Position numbers and translations under genes: made by a program. Below, one piece after another: positions 1-7,616 of a stretch of DNA of 60,610 bases. A model generated the notes under the pieces. That model was not told the DNA's origin. It did not search any database and saw nothing but the letters and a program-made list of their open reading frames with translations. Within the stretch, counting starts at the first letter, position 1, and the number at the start of each line of letters is the position of its first letter. Origin of the DNA: an uncultured Armatimonadota bacterium. Lineage in GTDB: Bacteria > Armatimonadota > UBA5829 > DTJY01. The stretch is from positions 1 through 60,610 of the forward strand of contig CALNCU010000173.1 of NCBI GenBank assembly GCA_937875395.1, read 5' to 3'.

Positions 1-165
1 CTCTTTGGACTGGTCCGCAGCCTTTTCACTTGAGGGCACATCCCATCCCACGCAAATTATCTGCCCAACCCCGGCCGCATCTGCTCTTGATAAGACACTG
101 CCTATATCCGGGCTGAAATCCTCATGGTTTAAATGGCAGTGGGAATCAACAAGGCGCAGCGTCAT
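1..165 (-). CDS. tatD: TatD family metal-dependent DNase, N-terminal part (cut by window edge)
   Basis: Only the first 55 codons are in the window. The reading begins M-T-L-R-L-V-D-S-H-C-H-L-N, the classic TatD start in which the H-x-H pair binds the first catalytic metal, and continues through D-I-G-S-V-L-S-R-A-D-A-A-G-V, the usual first helix. TatD proteins are cytosolic 3'-5' nucleases of the amidohydrolase superfamily, about 255 residues long. The ATG overlaps the TGA of the upstream alpha/beta hydrolase gene as ATGA, so the two are very likely co-transcribed and translationally coupled. The identification rests on the N-terminal motif alone because the rest lies outside the window. Confidence 0.85.
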   Translation of the reverse strand, partial: MTLRLVDSHCHLNHEDFSPDIGSVLSRADAAGVGQIICVGWDVPSSEKAADQSKE

Positions 166-977
166 ATCTCTCCCAGCCGGTCTGTTAAAAATTCATCCAC
201 CGCCAGATTAAACTGGTCGTGCCGGGTAAGGAAGCAGAAATGACCGGCGCCTTCTATAACCTCAAGAGTGGCGTCCTGCATCCTCAGGTACATCTCCTGC
301 GCAGAGGAAAGGAAGAAGGCGTTGTCATTTGCGCCGGCCACCACAAGCGTGGGCGCCGTTATCTGCGGCAGGGCCGGTCTTAAATCCGTGGTCTTTATTA
401 TGTTCAAACGCTGCGTTATTGTGGTCTTGGATGTCTTCATGGCCTCTCTTGCCACTGTGAGCACTGCCTCTACCTGGTGTTCCATGGCAAGCGCCCCCGT
501 GGTGCCTTTCCTGAAGAGCCTGTCCATGAGAACCCTGAATCGTGTGGCAAAAGAAGTGCGCAAAGGGTCATCAATTGATGAAATAGTGTTCAGAAAATGC
601 TCTGCAGATACCTTCTCCGGCAGTGAGGGAAAGCTTGAGGCAAGAACAAGCGCCCTTGTCTGCTCCGGATAGGTAAGGGCAAACCGCATGGCAACAAGCC
701 CCCCAAAGGAGTGCCCGCAGATAACCGCGCTTGTAAGCCCAAGCGCCTTAAGAAAAAGATGCAGGTCATCAACCAGAAGATTCAGTGTATAATCTGAAGA
801 CCGCTTAAGCCCCCGGCGCAGATCATAGCTTATAACCCGGTAGCTGTCCCGCAGGCCCCCAAACTGAAAGGTAAAGGCCTCTTTATACTCCGTAATCCCC
901 GGAATAAAGATGATGGGCATGCCTTGCCCGCATTCCGTATAATCCACCGCAAAATTATTTATATGTACCCTAGGCAA
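162..977 (-). CDS. alpha/beta hydrolase
   Basis: A 271-residue alpha/beta-hydrolase-fold protein, probably a cytosolic esterase or lipase-like enzyme; the substrate cannot be read from sequence. The nucleophile elbow G-H-S-F-G-G places the catalytic Ser near residue 90, with Asp in A-G-A-N-D-N near 218 and His in G-A-G-H-F near 246, so the triad is complete. The oxyanion-side F-I-P-G-I motif is near residue 25. I chose the TTG at 977 because a GGAGGTG ribosome-binding site lies 5 bases before it; an upstream in-frame ATG at 1046 has no comparable site and would add 23 residues with no recognisable similarity. It overlaps tatD by four bases, suggesting a two-gene operon. Confidence 0.8.
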   Translation of the reverse strand: MPRVHINNFAVDYTECGQGMPIIFIPGITEYKEAFTFQFGGLRDSYRVISYDLRRGLKRSSDYTLNLLVDDLHLFLKALGLTSAVICGHSFGGLVAMRFALTYPEQTRALVLASSFPSLPEKVSAEHFLNTISSIDDPLRTSFATRFRVLMDRLFRKGTTGALAMEHQVEAVLTVAREAMKTSKTTITQRLNIIKTTDLRPALPQITAPTLVVAGANDNAFFLSSAQEMYLRMQDATLEVIEGAGHFCFLTRHDQFNLAVDEFLTDRLGEI

Positions 978-1117
978 AATAACACCTCCCGGGATAGTTA
1001 ATTTTTTTACACCTATGCTTAAAGGATACGGCAAAGAATAAAGCATGTCAACGCCGCCTTTTTAAACAACGATGAGCTAAGTCACAAAAAGTTCACATAC
1101 ATTTTAGTTTCCAGACA

Positions 1118-1146
1118 TTGACAGACTGGATTATTATGCCTACAAT
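1118..1146 (+). promoter_or_regulatory. Sigma-70 promoter of the zinc-ribbon protein/mraZ unit
   Basis: TTGACA at 1118-1123, a 17-base spacer and TACAAT at 1141-1146: one mismatch from the sigma-70 consensus. The predicted transcription start is near 1153, leaving a leader of about 215 bases before the start at 1368. The candidate MraZ box begins directly at the end of the -10 element, where a bound repressor would block polymerase. Confidence 0.75.
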
Positions 1147-1193
1147 GGGGGTGATTGGTGGTAGAAAGTGGTAAATTAACCCATTATCGCCCA
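1146..1193 (+). promoter_or_regulatory. Candidate MraZ box (operator with 10-bp period)
   Basis: Directly after the -10 element come TGGGG (1146), TGGTG (1156) and AAGTG (1166), each followed by a 5-base spacer, that is three 5-base units on a 10-base period. On the opposite strand TGGGC and TGGGT follow on the same period (1180-1194). Known MraZ operators are tandem TGGGN or GTGG-type units with 10-bp spacing upstream of mraZ, and MraZ represses its own operon. The downstream unit encodes MraZ, so autoregulation is a reasonable inference; binding is not shown by sequence alone. Confidence 0.5.
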
Positions 1194-1367
1194 ATAAGGT
1201 GGCAAATAGGGCAGCGAACATCCCTAAAAACCGCTTACCACCAGGGTTTGGCCATAGGCCAGAGTGTTCTGCGCACTGCACGGAGGAAGGCAAGCTGCAC
1301 GGGTGCGTAACTTGAACGCATCGTGACACATCGCCAAAATAATTGCGAACACGAAGGGGGAAGATTC

Positions 1368-2000
1368 ATGCCGCGCAGCAGAATCCCTGTAAGCTCTGTA
1401 AGCCAAATTTGCATAGATTTCCAACCGAAGGGACTCACCGCCGTCTACCTGGTAGAGACAGAGGACGATCGTGATGCCCTTGATCTTGCCGCACTCTTTG
1501 AAGGCTTTTCTCCCGTCCTTCAGTCACGGCAGCTCTCCACGGGCAAGCTGGTCTCTTATGCAGTGCTCCTCCAGGGTCAGGATCAGACTCTGCTTGAAGA
1601 GATAGAAAAAGTTCTAAAGACCAACTACGGTTTTGTTATCCTCCACAGATCGTTCGACAATATTATTCATGATATCGTCCGCGAGCTGTGCAAGGATTCC
1701 GGGAGCAGCCTTATCCCCGTGCCCAAGTGCGATATCTGCGGCAAGTATGATCCGTTTCCGGAGACGGCAATTAATTTTATGGATAAAGACAACTCTCTTA
1801 TTGCCACCCGGCGCTACTGCGCCACCTGCACGGCGGAATCTTCCGGCAGGAGCAATAAAGAGTTCATAATATCACTTCTGCAGGCAGACAGGAGCGACCT
1901 TGGCACCCTTGGCCGGACGGAACTGGTGCGAAGCCGCTCAAGAAAACAGATAGCCTTTAGAGTAAAGGCCGATGCAGAAGAACAGTGTGCGGTTAGTTAA
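1368..2000 (+). CDS. Hypothetical protein with zinc-ribbon-like C-x2-C pairs
   Basis: A 210-residue protein I do not recognise. Two C-x2-C pairs (C-D-I-C at 121-124 and C-A-T-C at 151-154), 27 residues apart, look like a zinc ribbon. The N-terminal 110 residues look like a mixed alpha/beta domain, and the C-terminus is basic (R-S-R-S-R-K-Q near 188-194). There is no signal peptide or membrane segment, so it should be cytosolic. The start is the ATG at 1368 with GAAGGGGGAA before it; a possible earlier start at 1323 has no such site. It is the first gene after the promoter and candidate MraZ box and ends 11 bases before mraZ, so it is almost certainly co-transcribed with mraZ. Confidence 0.7.
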   Translation: MPRSRIPVSSVSQICIDFQPKGLTAVYLVETEDDRDALDLAALFEGFSPVLQSRQLSTGKLVSYAVLLQGQDQTLLEEIEKVLKTNYGFVILHRSFDNIIHDIVRELCKDSGSSLIPVPKCDICGKYDPFPETAINFMDKDNSLIATRRYCATCTAESSGRSNKEFIISLLQADRSDLGTLGRTELVRSRSRKQIAFRVKADAEEQCAVS

Positions 2001-2011
2001 AGGATAAATTA

Positions 2012-2443
2012 TTGTTTTCTGGTGCATACAGCCATTCTGTAGATAGTAAAGGAAGAACCGTTATCCCCGCCCGGTTTAGGTCTAAACTGGGCGAGCGGTT
2101 TTACCTTACCCGCGGCATGCACGGCTGCCTGTGGATATTCTCTGAAGAAGAGTGGCGGGAGTTCCAAAACAAGGTTGCCCCCAAATCCTTCCTGGACGGC
2201 AACGGCATTAAGCTTGAGCGGTTCTTTGTTGGTTCCGCCGTAGAGTGCATGCCGGACGGGCAGGGCAGAATAGCCGTCCCCCAGAACCTTCGCGAATATG
2301 CAGGGATTGAAGATGAGATATGGGTTGTAGGCCTTGGGAAAAAGGTAGAGATCTGGTCTGATGCCAAATGGCAGGAGTTCAACAACTCTCTTACCGATGA
2401 AGTTATAGAAGCGCTGGGTTCAGAGGCCCAGCCCCAGGAATAA
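2012..2443 (+). CDS. mraZ: Transcriptional regulator MraZ
   Basis: A 143-residue MraZ protein: two tandem AbrB-like halves, each with the signature D-x-[KQ]-G-R (D-S-K-G-R near residue 11, D-G-Q-G-R near residue 82) followed by [IV]-P-x-x-[FL]-R. MraZ forms ring oligomers and binds repeated DNA boxes upstream of its own gene. Start is TTG at 2012 with AAAGGAT nearby; the N-terminus M-F-S-G-A-Y-S-H matches the family. In most bacteria mraZ opens the division/cell-wall cluster and is followed by rsmH and ftsL. Here an unknown zinc-ribbon gene precedes it and bioY follows with its own promoter, so it is detached from that cluster. Confidence 0.95.
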   Translation: MFSGAYSHSVDSKGRTVIPARFRSKLGERFYLTRGMHGCLWIFSEEEWREFQNKVAPKSFLDGNGIKLERFFVGSAVECMPDGQGRIAVPQNLREYAGIEDEIWVVGLGKKVEIWSDAKWQEFNNSLTDEVIEALGSEAQPQE

Positions 2444-2536
2444 CCTGAAACAGCGTTCACCGGCCGGGCAGGGCAGCCAGCAGGGATGCATCCCCGGCTT
2501 TTATTTTATCCCAGCCCCGCAATATACGCATCCCCA

Positions 2537-2566
2537 TTGTTAATCTTCCATCTCATGCATTATAAT
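2537..2566 (+). promoter_or_regulatory. Sigma-70 promoter of bioY
   Basis: TTGTTA at 2537-2542, an 18-base spacer and TATAAT at 2561-2566, about 54 bases before the bioY start. TTGTTAATC resembles one half of a Gram-positive-type BirA operator, but I see no convincing second half, so biotin control is not claimed. Confidence 0.6.
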
Positions 2567-2619
2567 ATCTTGTCCGGTAAATATCCGGCAGGCCAATAAG
2601 GTAAGGTAAGGAGTGTGTC

Positions 2620-3234
2620 ATGAATACTTATGCTGGACAGGCAGCCGTAAAAACAGGCAGCTTGCAGACAAAAATACTTGCTTCAACATTTTTTGCGCTT
2701 GTAGTGGCGGCGTGCAGCCAGATTGCCGTTTATCTGCCAATCTCGCCGGTGCCCGTAACCATGCAGGTTCTGGCGGTGCTACTCTCCGGGCTTGTGCTTG
2801 GGAGCCGGTGGGGCGCCATATGCCAGGCGGAATACCTTGTAATGGGCGCTATGGGCCTCCCTGTATTTGCAGGGTTCTCCGGCGGCCCGGCGGCCTTTGC
2901 CGACCCATCCGGCGGATACCTTTTTGGATTTGTGCTTGGGGCCTTCCTTGCCGGCTGGGTCTTTGAAAAATTGCAGAGCAAAACGCATTTTGCCGCTTGG
3001 GCGGCCGGAGTTGCCGGGATAGCGGGTATCTACATTGTAGGCGCTCCGTGGGTTGGAATCTGGATTGGCGCGGCAAGCGGCGGCTCCCTTAAATCCACCC
3101 TGCATGGGGCATGGTTTGCAGGGGTGGTCCCGTTCTTTGGGATAGACCTTATTAAGGCCTTTGCAGCCTCCGGCATCGCCCTTGGCGGGCGGTTTGGGTG
3201 CGGGCTTGCGGCAAACTTCCGCCGCCTTTTTTAA
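2620..3234 (+). CDS. bioY: Biotin transporter BioY (ECF S component)
   Basis: A 204-residue membrane protein with about six hydrophobic segments and the BioY core motif G-L-P-V-F-A-G-F-S-G-G near residues 79-89, followed by P-S-G-G-Y-L-x-G-F near 96-104. BioY captures biotin in the membrane and normally works with the shared ECF module (EcfA, EcfA', EcfT), which is not in this window. ATG at 2620 is preceded by AAGGTAAGGAG. Its TAA overlaps the ATG of the DUF1284 gene by one base (TAATG), so these two are coupled. No biotin synthesis genes are nearby, consistent with scavenging. Confidence 0.93.
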   Translation: MNTYAGQAAVKTGSLQTKILASTFFALVVAACSQIAVYLPISPVPVTMQVLAVLLSGLVLGSRWGAICQAEYLVMGAMGLPVFAGFSGGPAAFADPSGGYLFGFVLGAFLAGWVFEKLQSKTHFAAWAAGVAGIAGIYIVGAPWVGIWIGAASGGSLKSTLHGAWFAGVVPFFGIDLIKAFAASGIALGGRFGCGLAANFRRLF

Positions 3235-3668
3235 TGATACGGCTTCGCGGACACCATCTGCTCTGCCTGCACGGTTTCCGAGGCCTTGGATACAGCCCTG
3301 CGTTTGCAGAGAATATGCAGCGGATAAAGAGTACGCTCCTAGATTCGCCCGGCAGGGAGATAGAACTTCTTGATTCGCCGGACGATATCTGCGCAGAGTG
3401 CCCAAACCTGCTTGGCGGCAGGTGCCGGGAAGAGGAGAGCGTGCAAAAAAAAGACCGGGCGGTGCTTGGCAGGCTCTTGCTTCCATCCGGGAGCCGAACC
3501 CCCGCCTATTATGCCTTTACAAAGGCCCAAAGATTGGCTGCTCCCTGCCTGGAAGAGATTTGCGTCTCCTGCCAATGGCATAATCTGGGTTACTGCAAAG
3601 ATGGGCTTGAACAGGGGCTCCCCTTCGCCAGCTCCAAAATGTTGGAGGAGATAGTTGGACGCAAATGA
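3234..3668 (+). CDS. DUF1284 domain-containing protein
   Basis: A 144-residue protein of the DUF1284 family. The N-terminus M-I-R-L-R-G-H-H-L-L-C-L and the later G-Y-S-x-x-F stretch are the family hallmarks. Cysteines recur as C-x2-C (residues about 57-60), then C around 68, and in the C-terminal half C-x5-C-x2-C and a later C, suggesting a bound metal or iron-sulfur cluster, which is an inference. The function of the family is unknown. It starts within the bioY stop codon. Later in-frame starts would remove the conserved R-G-H-H motif. Confidence 0.8.
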   Translation: MIRLRGHHLLCLHGFRGLGYSPAFAENMQRIKSTLLDSPGREIELLDSPDDICAECPNLLGGRCREEESVQKKDRAVLGRLLLPSGSRTPAYYAFTKAQRLAAPCLEEICVSCQWHNLGYCKDGLEQGLPFASSKMLEEIVGRK

Positions 3669-3783
3669 TCTGTATCTTGCGCCGCCCCCAAAGAGGTTAT
3701 CCCGGCTGCAAAACAAACGGGCCTTTTGCAGGAGATTACCACAAGCCCCATGATGGGCGGCCCTAAAACCGCCCACGCTTAAT

Positions 3784-4461
3784 CTATTTATCCGTATAAA
3801 CCCGCACAAGAAGAGTGTCGTTTGAAGAAAGCCCCTCCAGCACTACGGTGTAGACAGACCCCGATGAAAATACTGTTCCCAGAGCGCTTGCCAGAACAAC
3901 GGTGGGCTCCCCGGCACGTGTTACCGTAAGATCATAAGTCCCACCTGTAACCTCTTTGTATGCAGAGCTTGCACCGTAGGATACATTTGCAAAGAGCGTG
4001 GTAAACCCGCCGTTTGCCCTAAGGTCTGCGCTCAGGGTATCCGGCGATGCATGCACAAACCTTATTCTTGCATTTCCGGCTGCAGGCTGCCTGTTATCAT
4101 CTGTAAGAAGCAGCGCACTTACGCTGCCGGTCTGGCCTATAAGCATAAGCGTATAGGTTGTATTTCCGTTTAACTGCTCGTTTGTGTCAATGATTGGATT
4201 TACGGTCTGCCCCTCTGGGAATATGCGCACATGGTAGTTGCCGGATTCCAGCGTAGAGTAACCGGAAGCATTTGAATAGGGCAGGTTGGATACCTGCTTT
4301 GCTCCGTTTACAAATACATCCACAGCGCCGGTGTTGGGGCTTGCGTGAATCACCCTAAAGTCTGTTGTTGTAAACCCGCTGCTGCTTGAAGACCCGCAAC
4401 CCGCAAGCAGGCCGGTCAGAGCAGAAAAGCAGCAAATCATTAGTAAAATCCTGTTTATCAT
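3784..4461 (-). CDS. DUF4397 domain lipoprotein
   Basis: A 225-residue predicted lipoprotein. The N-terminus has a hydrophobic signal ending L-L-A-G-C with the lipid-acceptor Cys at residue 22, followed by a Ser-rich linker. Two repeats beginning V-I-H-A-S-P-N and F-V-H-A-S-P-D mark tandem DUF4397 beta-sandwich units, found in extracytoplasmic proteins of unknown role. The ATG at 4461 has GGAGGATAG just before it; the in-frame ATG 14 codons earlier would spoil the signal peptide. It is convergent with the DUF1284 gene; a perfect 7-bp hairpin (3754-3775) lies between them but has no U tract, so I do not call it a terminator. Confidence 0.82.
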   Translation of the reverse strand: MINRILLMICCFSALTGLLAGCGSSSSSGFTTTDFRVIHASPNTGAVDVFVNGAKQVSNLPYSNASGYSTLESGNYHVRIFPEGQTVNPIIDTNEQLNGNTTYTLMLIGQTGSVSALLLTDDNRQPAAGNARIRFVHASPDTLSADLRANGGFTTLFANVSYGASSAYKEVTGGTYDLTVTRAGEPTVVLASALGTVFSSGSVYTVVLEGLSSNDTLLVRVYTDK

Positions 4462-4831
4462 TCTATCCTCCATATCAAAGCTTTTACATAACCGTATGAT
4501 CATGAGCCGTTTGCATCACACGCGTGTTTCCCAATTACGGGTATAAGCAAACACTTTGCAACTGGTTTATGCCAGGGAGGATATATTACCTTATCCGACA
4601 GCGGATATTATAAGCATCTGCTGTAAGATTGGGCTTTTATTCAGCATCCTGATACCTTTTAATCTTTAAAATCAACCTTTGTATACCTTATAGCTAAAAC
4701 AGTCACAAAACAGACCTCTTTGAGCGGGATTACGGCAGAGCTTGAAAAAATTACGACCTTTACCCCCACATCATCTTTGTGATATAATAAGTGGTATAAT
4801 ATGTTATAAATGGCTCAAAAGGAGACCAGAT
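4462..4831. other. Divergent intergenic region
   Basis: 370 bases between the divergent DUF4397 and unknown genes. I see a TATAAT at 4795-4800, and an overlapping one at 4783-4788, upstream of the plus-strand gene, and a short palindrome TATCCG-ACAG-CGGATA near 4592-4607. No good -35 partner is visible for either strand, and I see no coding signal or RNA gene. Confidence 0.4.
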
Positions 4832-5446
4832 ATGCGCATATTAAATAAAATATTCGGCAAATCCTCCTCCGAGCAGAAGTTCTGGGAGTGGTTTGCCAAG
4901 AACTCTACGCGCCTCTATACCGCAGAAGGCCATACGGACGATGTCTGCCGTGAACTGGAAGAAGAAATGCACAAGGTTCACAAGGACCTGGCATACTCCT
5001 TCGGGCCTATAAAAGATGAACGACGGGAGTTTATAGTAAGCGCAGACGGCATGCTGAGCGTCTTTCCGGCTGTGCAAAGGCTTGCCAATGCCGCCCCGGA
5101 TCTGCCAAGCTGGCATATAACTGCATTCCGTCCGGCAACCGGCCCCTCGATCATAAGAGTGGGAAGCTGCTCTCTGCGTCCCTCGGATATCTTCTTCCTG
5201 GCAGAGGCGCAGGATAAGAAACTTAACCTGACTCTCTTCATAAAAGACCTGGACAGGCATGATGAGCAATCCTTAAGCAGCGCTGTATTCCTCTGCCTGG
5301 ATGCAATCCTTGGTGAGTACGATGCGCAGATGAAAATTGGTATGGTTGGCTGGAAACCCCTTCCAGACGGCCCGTCAAGAGATAAGCTCTACCGCATAGA
5401 AAAACTGCCGGAAATCACCCATCTGCTGCTGGATCAAACTACATAA
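4832..5446 (+). CDS. Conserved hypothetical protein
   Basis: A 204-residue soluble protein whose function I cannot assign. Its central part (F-P-A-V-Q-R-L-A-N-A-A-P, then W-H-I-T-A-F-R-P near residues 93-100) resembles a widespread family of uncharacterised bacterial proteins, seen from memory only. The start is the ATG at 4832, with AAAGGAGA eight bases before it; an upstream in-frame start at 4742 adds a Pro/His-rich stretch and lies before the likely TATAAT at 4795. It stands alone, with 98 bases before the next gene. Confidence 0.65.
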   Translation: MRILNKIFGKSSSEQKFWEWFAKNSTRLYTAEGHTDDVCRELEEEMHKVHKDLAYSFGPIKDERREFIVSADGMLSVFPAVQRLANAAPDLPSWHITAFRPATGPSIIRVGSCSLRPSDIFFLAEAQDKKLNLTLFIKDLDRHDEQSLSSAVFLCLDAILGEYDAQMKIGMVGWKPLPDGPSRDKLYRIEKLPEITHLLLDQTT

Positions 5447-5458
5447 GCCAAATATTAT

Positions 5459-5499
5459 GGTAACCGAACCTCCTATTTCCACTGGTTACCTGCTATAAT
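5459..5499 (+). promoter_or_regulatory. Inverted repeat and -10 element upstream of the aldo/keto reductase
   Basis: GGTAACC at 5459-5465 and GGTTACC at 5484-5490 form a perfect 7-base inverted repeat with an 18-base spacer, and TATAAT at 5494-5499 follows immediately. The second arm would overlap the promoter spacer, the usual place for a repressor operator. No good -35 is visible, so an activator is also possible. Confidence 0.4.
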
Positions 5500-5544
5500 A
5501 CCTCTTATATAACACACCGGGTTTCACGCATTGAAAGGTTTTAT

Positions 5545-6537
5545 ATGACTTACCTTGCCGCAAGCAAACGATACGATTTTATGAAGTATAACCGGCTGGG
5601 CAGAAGCGGCCTAAAGCTCCCTGCAATCTCTCTTGGGCTCTGGCACAACTTTGGGGAAGTTGATGCATTTGAGAACTGCCGGTCTATGGCTCTTGGTGCA
5701 TTTGACCTTGGGATAACACATTTTGACCTTGCAAACAACTATGGCCCGCCGCAGGGCGCCGCGGAGGAGACCTTCGGCCGCATCTTAAAGCAGGGTCTTG
5801 CCGCCTATCGGGACGAGCTTATAATCTCTACAAAAGCCGGAGGACAGGCATGGCCGGGGCCGTATGGTGATTGGGGCTCCAGGAAAACCCTGCTTGCAAG
5901 CCTTGATAAATCGCTTGGGCGCATGGGCCTTGATTATGTGGATATATTCTATTCCCACCGCCCTGACCCGGATACGCCCCTTGAAGAGACTATGGGCGCA
6001 CTCTCTACCGCCGTCAAGCTGGGGAAGGCGCTCTACGCAGGCATATCCTCTTACACGCCGGAGCAGACACGGGAGGCGGCAAAGCTTCTTAAAGAGATGG
6101 GCACGCCCTGCGTAGTCCACCAGCCTTCATACTCCATGCTGGACCGCCGGGTTGAGGACGGGCTTCTTGCCACGCTTAATGAAGAAGGCATAGGATGCGT
6201 AGTCTTTTGCCCGCTGTACCAGGGAATCCTTACAAACAAGTATCTCACAGGGATACCGCTGGGCTCCCGTGCATCAAAGGCGCACAGCTTCCTTAATGCA
6301 AAACAGATTACGCAGGATGTTCAAGTAAAAGTCCGCAAGCTGAACGAGATTGCGGCGGGCCGCGGTCAGTCCCTTGCGCAGATGGCGCTTGCATGGGTGC
6401 TTAGGGACATGAGGGTAACATCTGCGCTTATAGGCGCAAGCAGCCTGAAGCAGATTGAAGAGAACGTCTCCGCGCTTAAAAACGCCTCCTTCAGCACAGA
6501 GACGCTTGCGCGCATAGATGCCATTCTATCAGAGTAG
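5545..6537 (+). CDS. Aldo/keto reductase, YghZ-like (L-glyceraldehyde 3-phosphate reductase type)
   Basis: A 330-residue AKR14/YghZ-like NADPH-dependent reductase. The E. coli relative reduces L-glyceraldehyde 3-phosphate and detoxifies methylglyoxal. The full tetrad is visible: Asp61 and Tyr66 (D-L-A-N-N-Y), Lys97 (S-T-K-A-G) and His138 (Y-S-H-R). The long N-terminus reading M-T-Y-L-A-A-S-K-R-Y matches the YghZ start, so I keep the ATG at 5545 rather than the Met at residue 13. It is slightly shorter at the C-terminus than the E. coli enzyme (about 346 residues). A single-gene unit behind its own TATAAT. Confidence 0.88.
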   Translation: MTYLAASKRYDFMKYNRLGRSGLKLPAISLGLWHNFGEVDAFENCRSMALGAFDLGITHFDLANNYGPPQGAAEETFGRILKQGLAAYRDELIISTKAGGQAWPGPYGDWGSRKTLLASLDKSLGRMGLDYVDIFYSHRPDPDTPLEETMGALSTAVKLGKALYAGISSYTPEQTREAAKLLKEMGTPCVVHQPSYSMLDRRVEDGLLATLNEEGIGCVVFCPLYQGILTNKYLTGIPLGSRASKAHSFLNAKQITQDVQVKVRKLNEIAAGRGQSLAQMALAWVLRDMRVTSALIGASSLKQIEENVSALKNASFSTETLARIDAILSE

Positions 6538-6623
6538 AGAACTGCAAAAAGTTGGGGCGCATTCCAAAAATACGTTCGACTAAACAGGCTCTGCAGTGAT
6601 ATAATCTCTGCAGGGGGAAAAGC

Positions 6624-7553
6624 GTGAGTATTAAAAAAGTAGTAAGTGTAAGCCTGGGTTCGCCAAGCGGAGACAAGTTTGTAAGGGCCACTCTTCTTGG
6701 GCAGGAGTTTGAAATCTCCCGCATAGGCACAAACGGGGATTATGCAAAGTTTGCAGAGCTGGTACGGGAGCTGGACGGCAATGCAGATGCAATAGGCCTG
6801 GGCGGGATAGACCTCTATCTTTATGCAGGCAACCGCCGCTATACCATACGCGATGCAGCTAAACTTGCTTCAAATGCAAAGATAACCCCCGTTGTAGACG
6901 GCAGCGGCATTAAAAACACAATAGAACGCGAGACCATAGAATATCTGCAGCGGGAAGAGATAATAAACTTTAAAGAGAAACGGGTTCTTGTGGTCTGCGG
7001 AGTAGACCGGTTTGGGATGGCGGAATCCGTCGCCCGCCTTGCAAAATCCGTAGTCTTTGGCGATCTTATGTTTGATGTGGGCGTGCCCCATCCCATAAAA
7101 TCCTGGCTGGAGCTTAAAATAATTGCAAAGACCTTTCTTCCCATAGTCTGCAAGCTCCCCTTCAAATGGCTCTACCCCACAGGCTCGGACCAGGAGAAGA
7201 TTACCCCCCGGCATGAAGAGCATTTCCGGCAGGCGGATATTATTGCAGGGGACTACAAGATTATAGGAAGGTTTATGCCTCCGCCGGAATCCGGCGCTCT
7301 GCGCGGCAAAACGGTGATAACAAACACCCTTACCCCGGCAGATATCCAAAACCTGCGGGCGCGGGGCGTGGAGCTGCTTATCACATCAACCAAAGAGTTT
7401 GACGGGCGCACCTTTGCCACCAACGTCCTTGAAGGGATAGTAATCACCCTTGCAGAAAAACGCCCGGAAGAGATGACACCCTCGGATTACATGGACATAC
7501 TGGGCAGGATGGACTGGCGGCCTTCCATACACAGGCTGCTTGAGCCTTTTTAA
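6624..7553 (+). CDS. Quinate 5-dehydrogenase-like protein
   Basis: A 309-residue protein similar to those annotated as quinate 5-dehydrogenase in Firmicutes. It starts V-S-V-S-L-G-S-P-S-G-D, has G-L-G-G-I-D-L-Y-L-Y near residues 58-67, T-P-V-V-D-G-S-G-x-K-N-T near 89-100 and a Rossmann-like K-R-V-L-V-V-C-G-V-D-R-F-G-M around 119-132. The annotation in this family is by similarity and, to my knowledge, thinly supported by experiment; the true substrate is uncertain. Start is GTG at 6624 with CAGGGGGAA before it and a TATAAT at 6600-6605. No shikimate or quinate genes are adjacent. Confidence 0.65.
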   Translation: MSIKKVVSVSLGSPSGDKFVRATLLGQEFEISRIGTNGDYAKFAELVRELDGNADAIGLGGIDLYLYAGNRRYTIRDAAKLASNAKITPVVDGSGIKNTIERETIEYLQREEIINFKEKRVLVVCGVDRFGMAESVARLAKSVVFGDLMFDVGVPHPIKSWLELKIIAKTFLPIVCKLPFKWLYPTGSDQEKITPRHEEHFRQADIIAGDYKIIGRFMPPPESGALRGKTVITNTLTPADIQNLRARGVELLITSTKEFDGRTFATNVLEGIVITLAEKRPEEMTPSDYMDILGRMDWRPSIHRLLEPF

Positions 7554-7616
7554 AAAGACCGGAAAGCCACAAAGAATCCCAGCCGTGCCCAAGCATGGTG
7601 AAATCTTTGGCTCCTC

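Noticed and set aside
2531..2566. BirA operator upstream of bioY
   Set aside because: Only one half-site resembles the consensus; no inverted partner at the required spacing, so only a promoter is called.
2779..3486. Long minus-strand frame opposite bioY and the DUF1284 gene
   Set aside because: Shadow of well-identified genes on the plus strand; its translation is Pro/Arg/Gly-rich without domain similarity.
3754..3775. Hairpin TGGGCGG-N8-CCGCCCA between convergent genes as a terminator
   Set aside because: A perfect 7-bp stem, but neither strand has a U tract after it.
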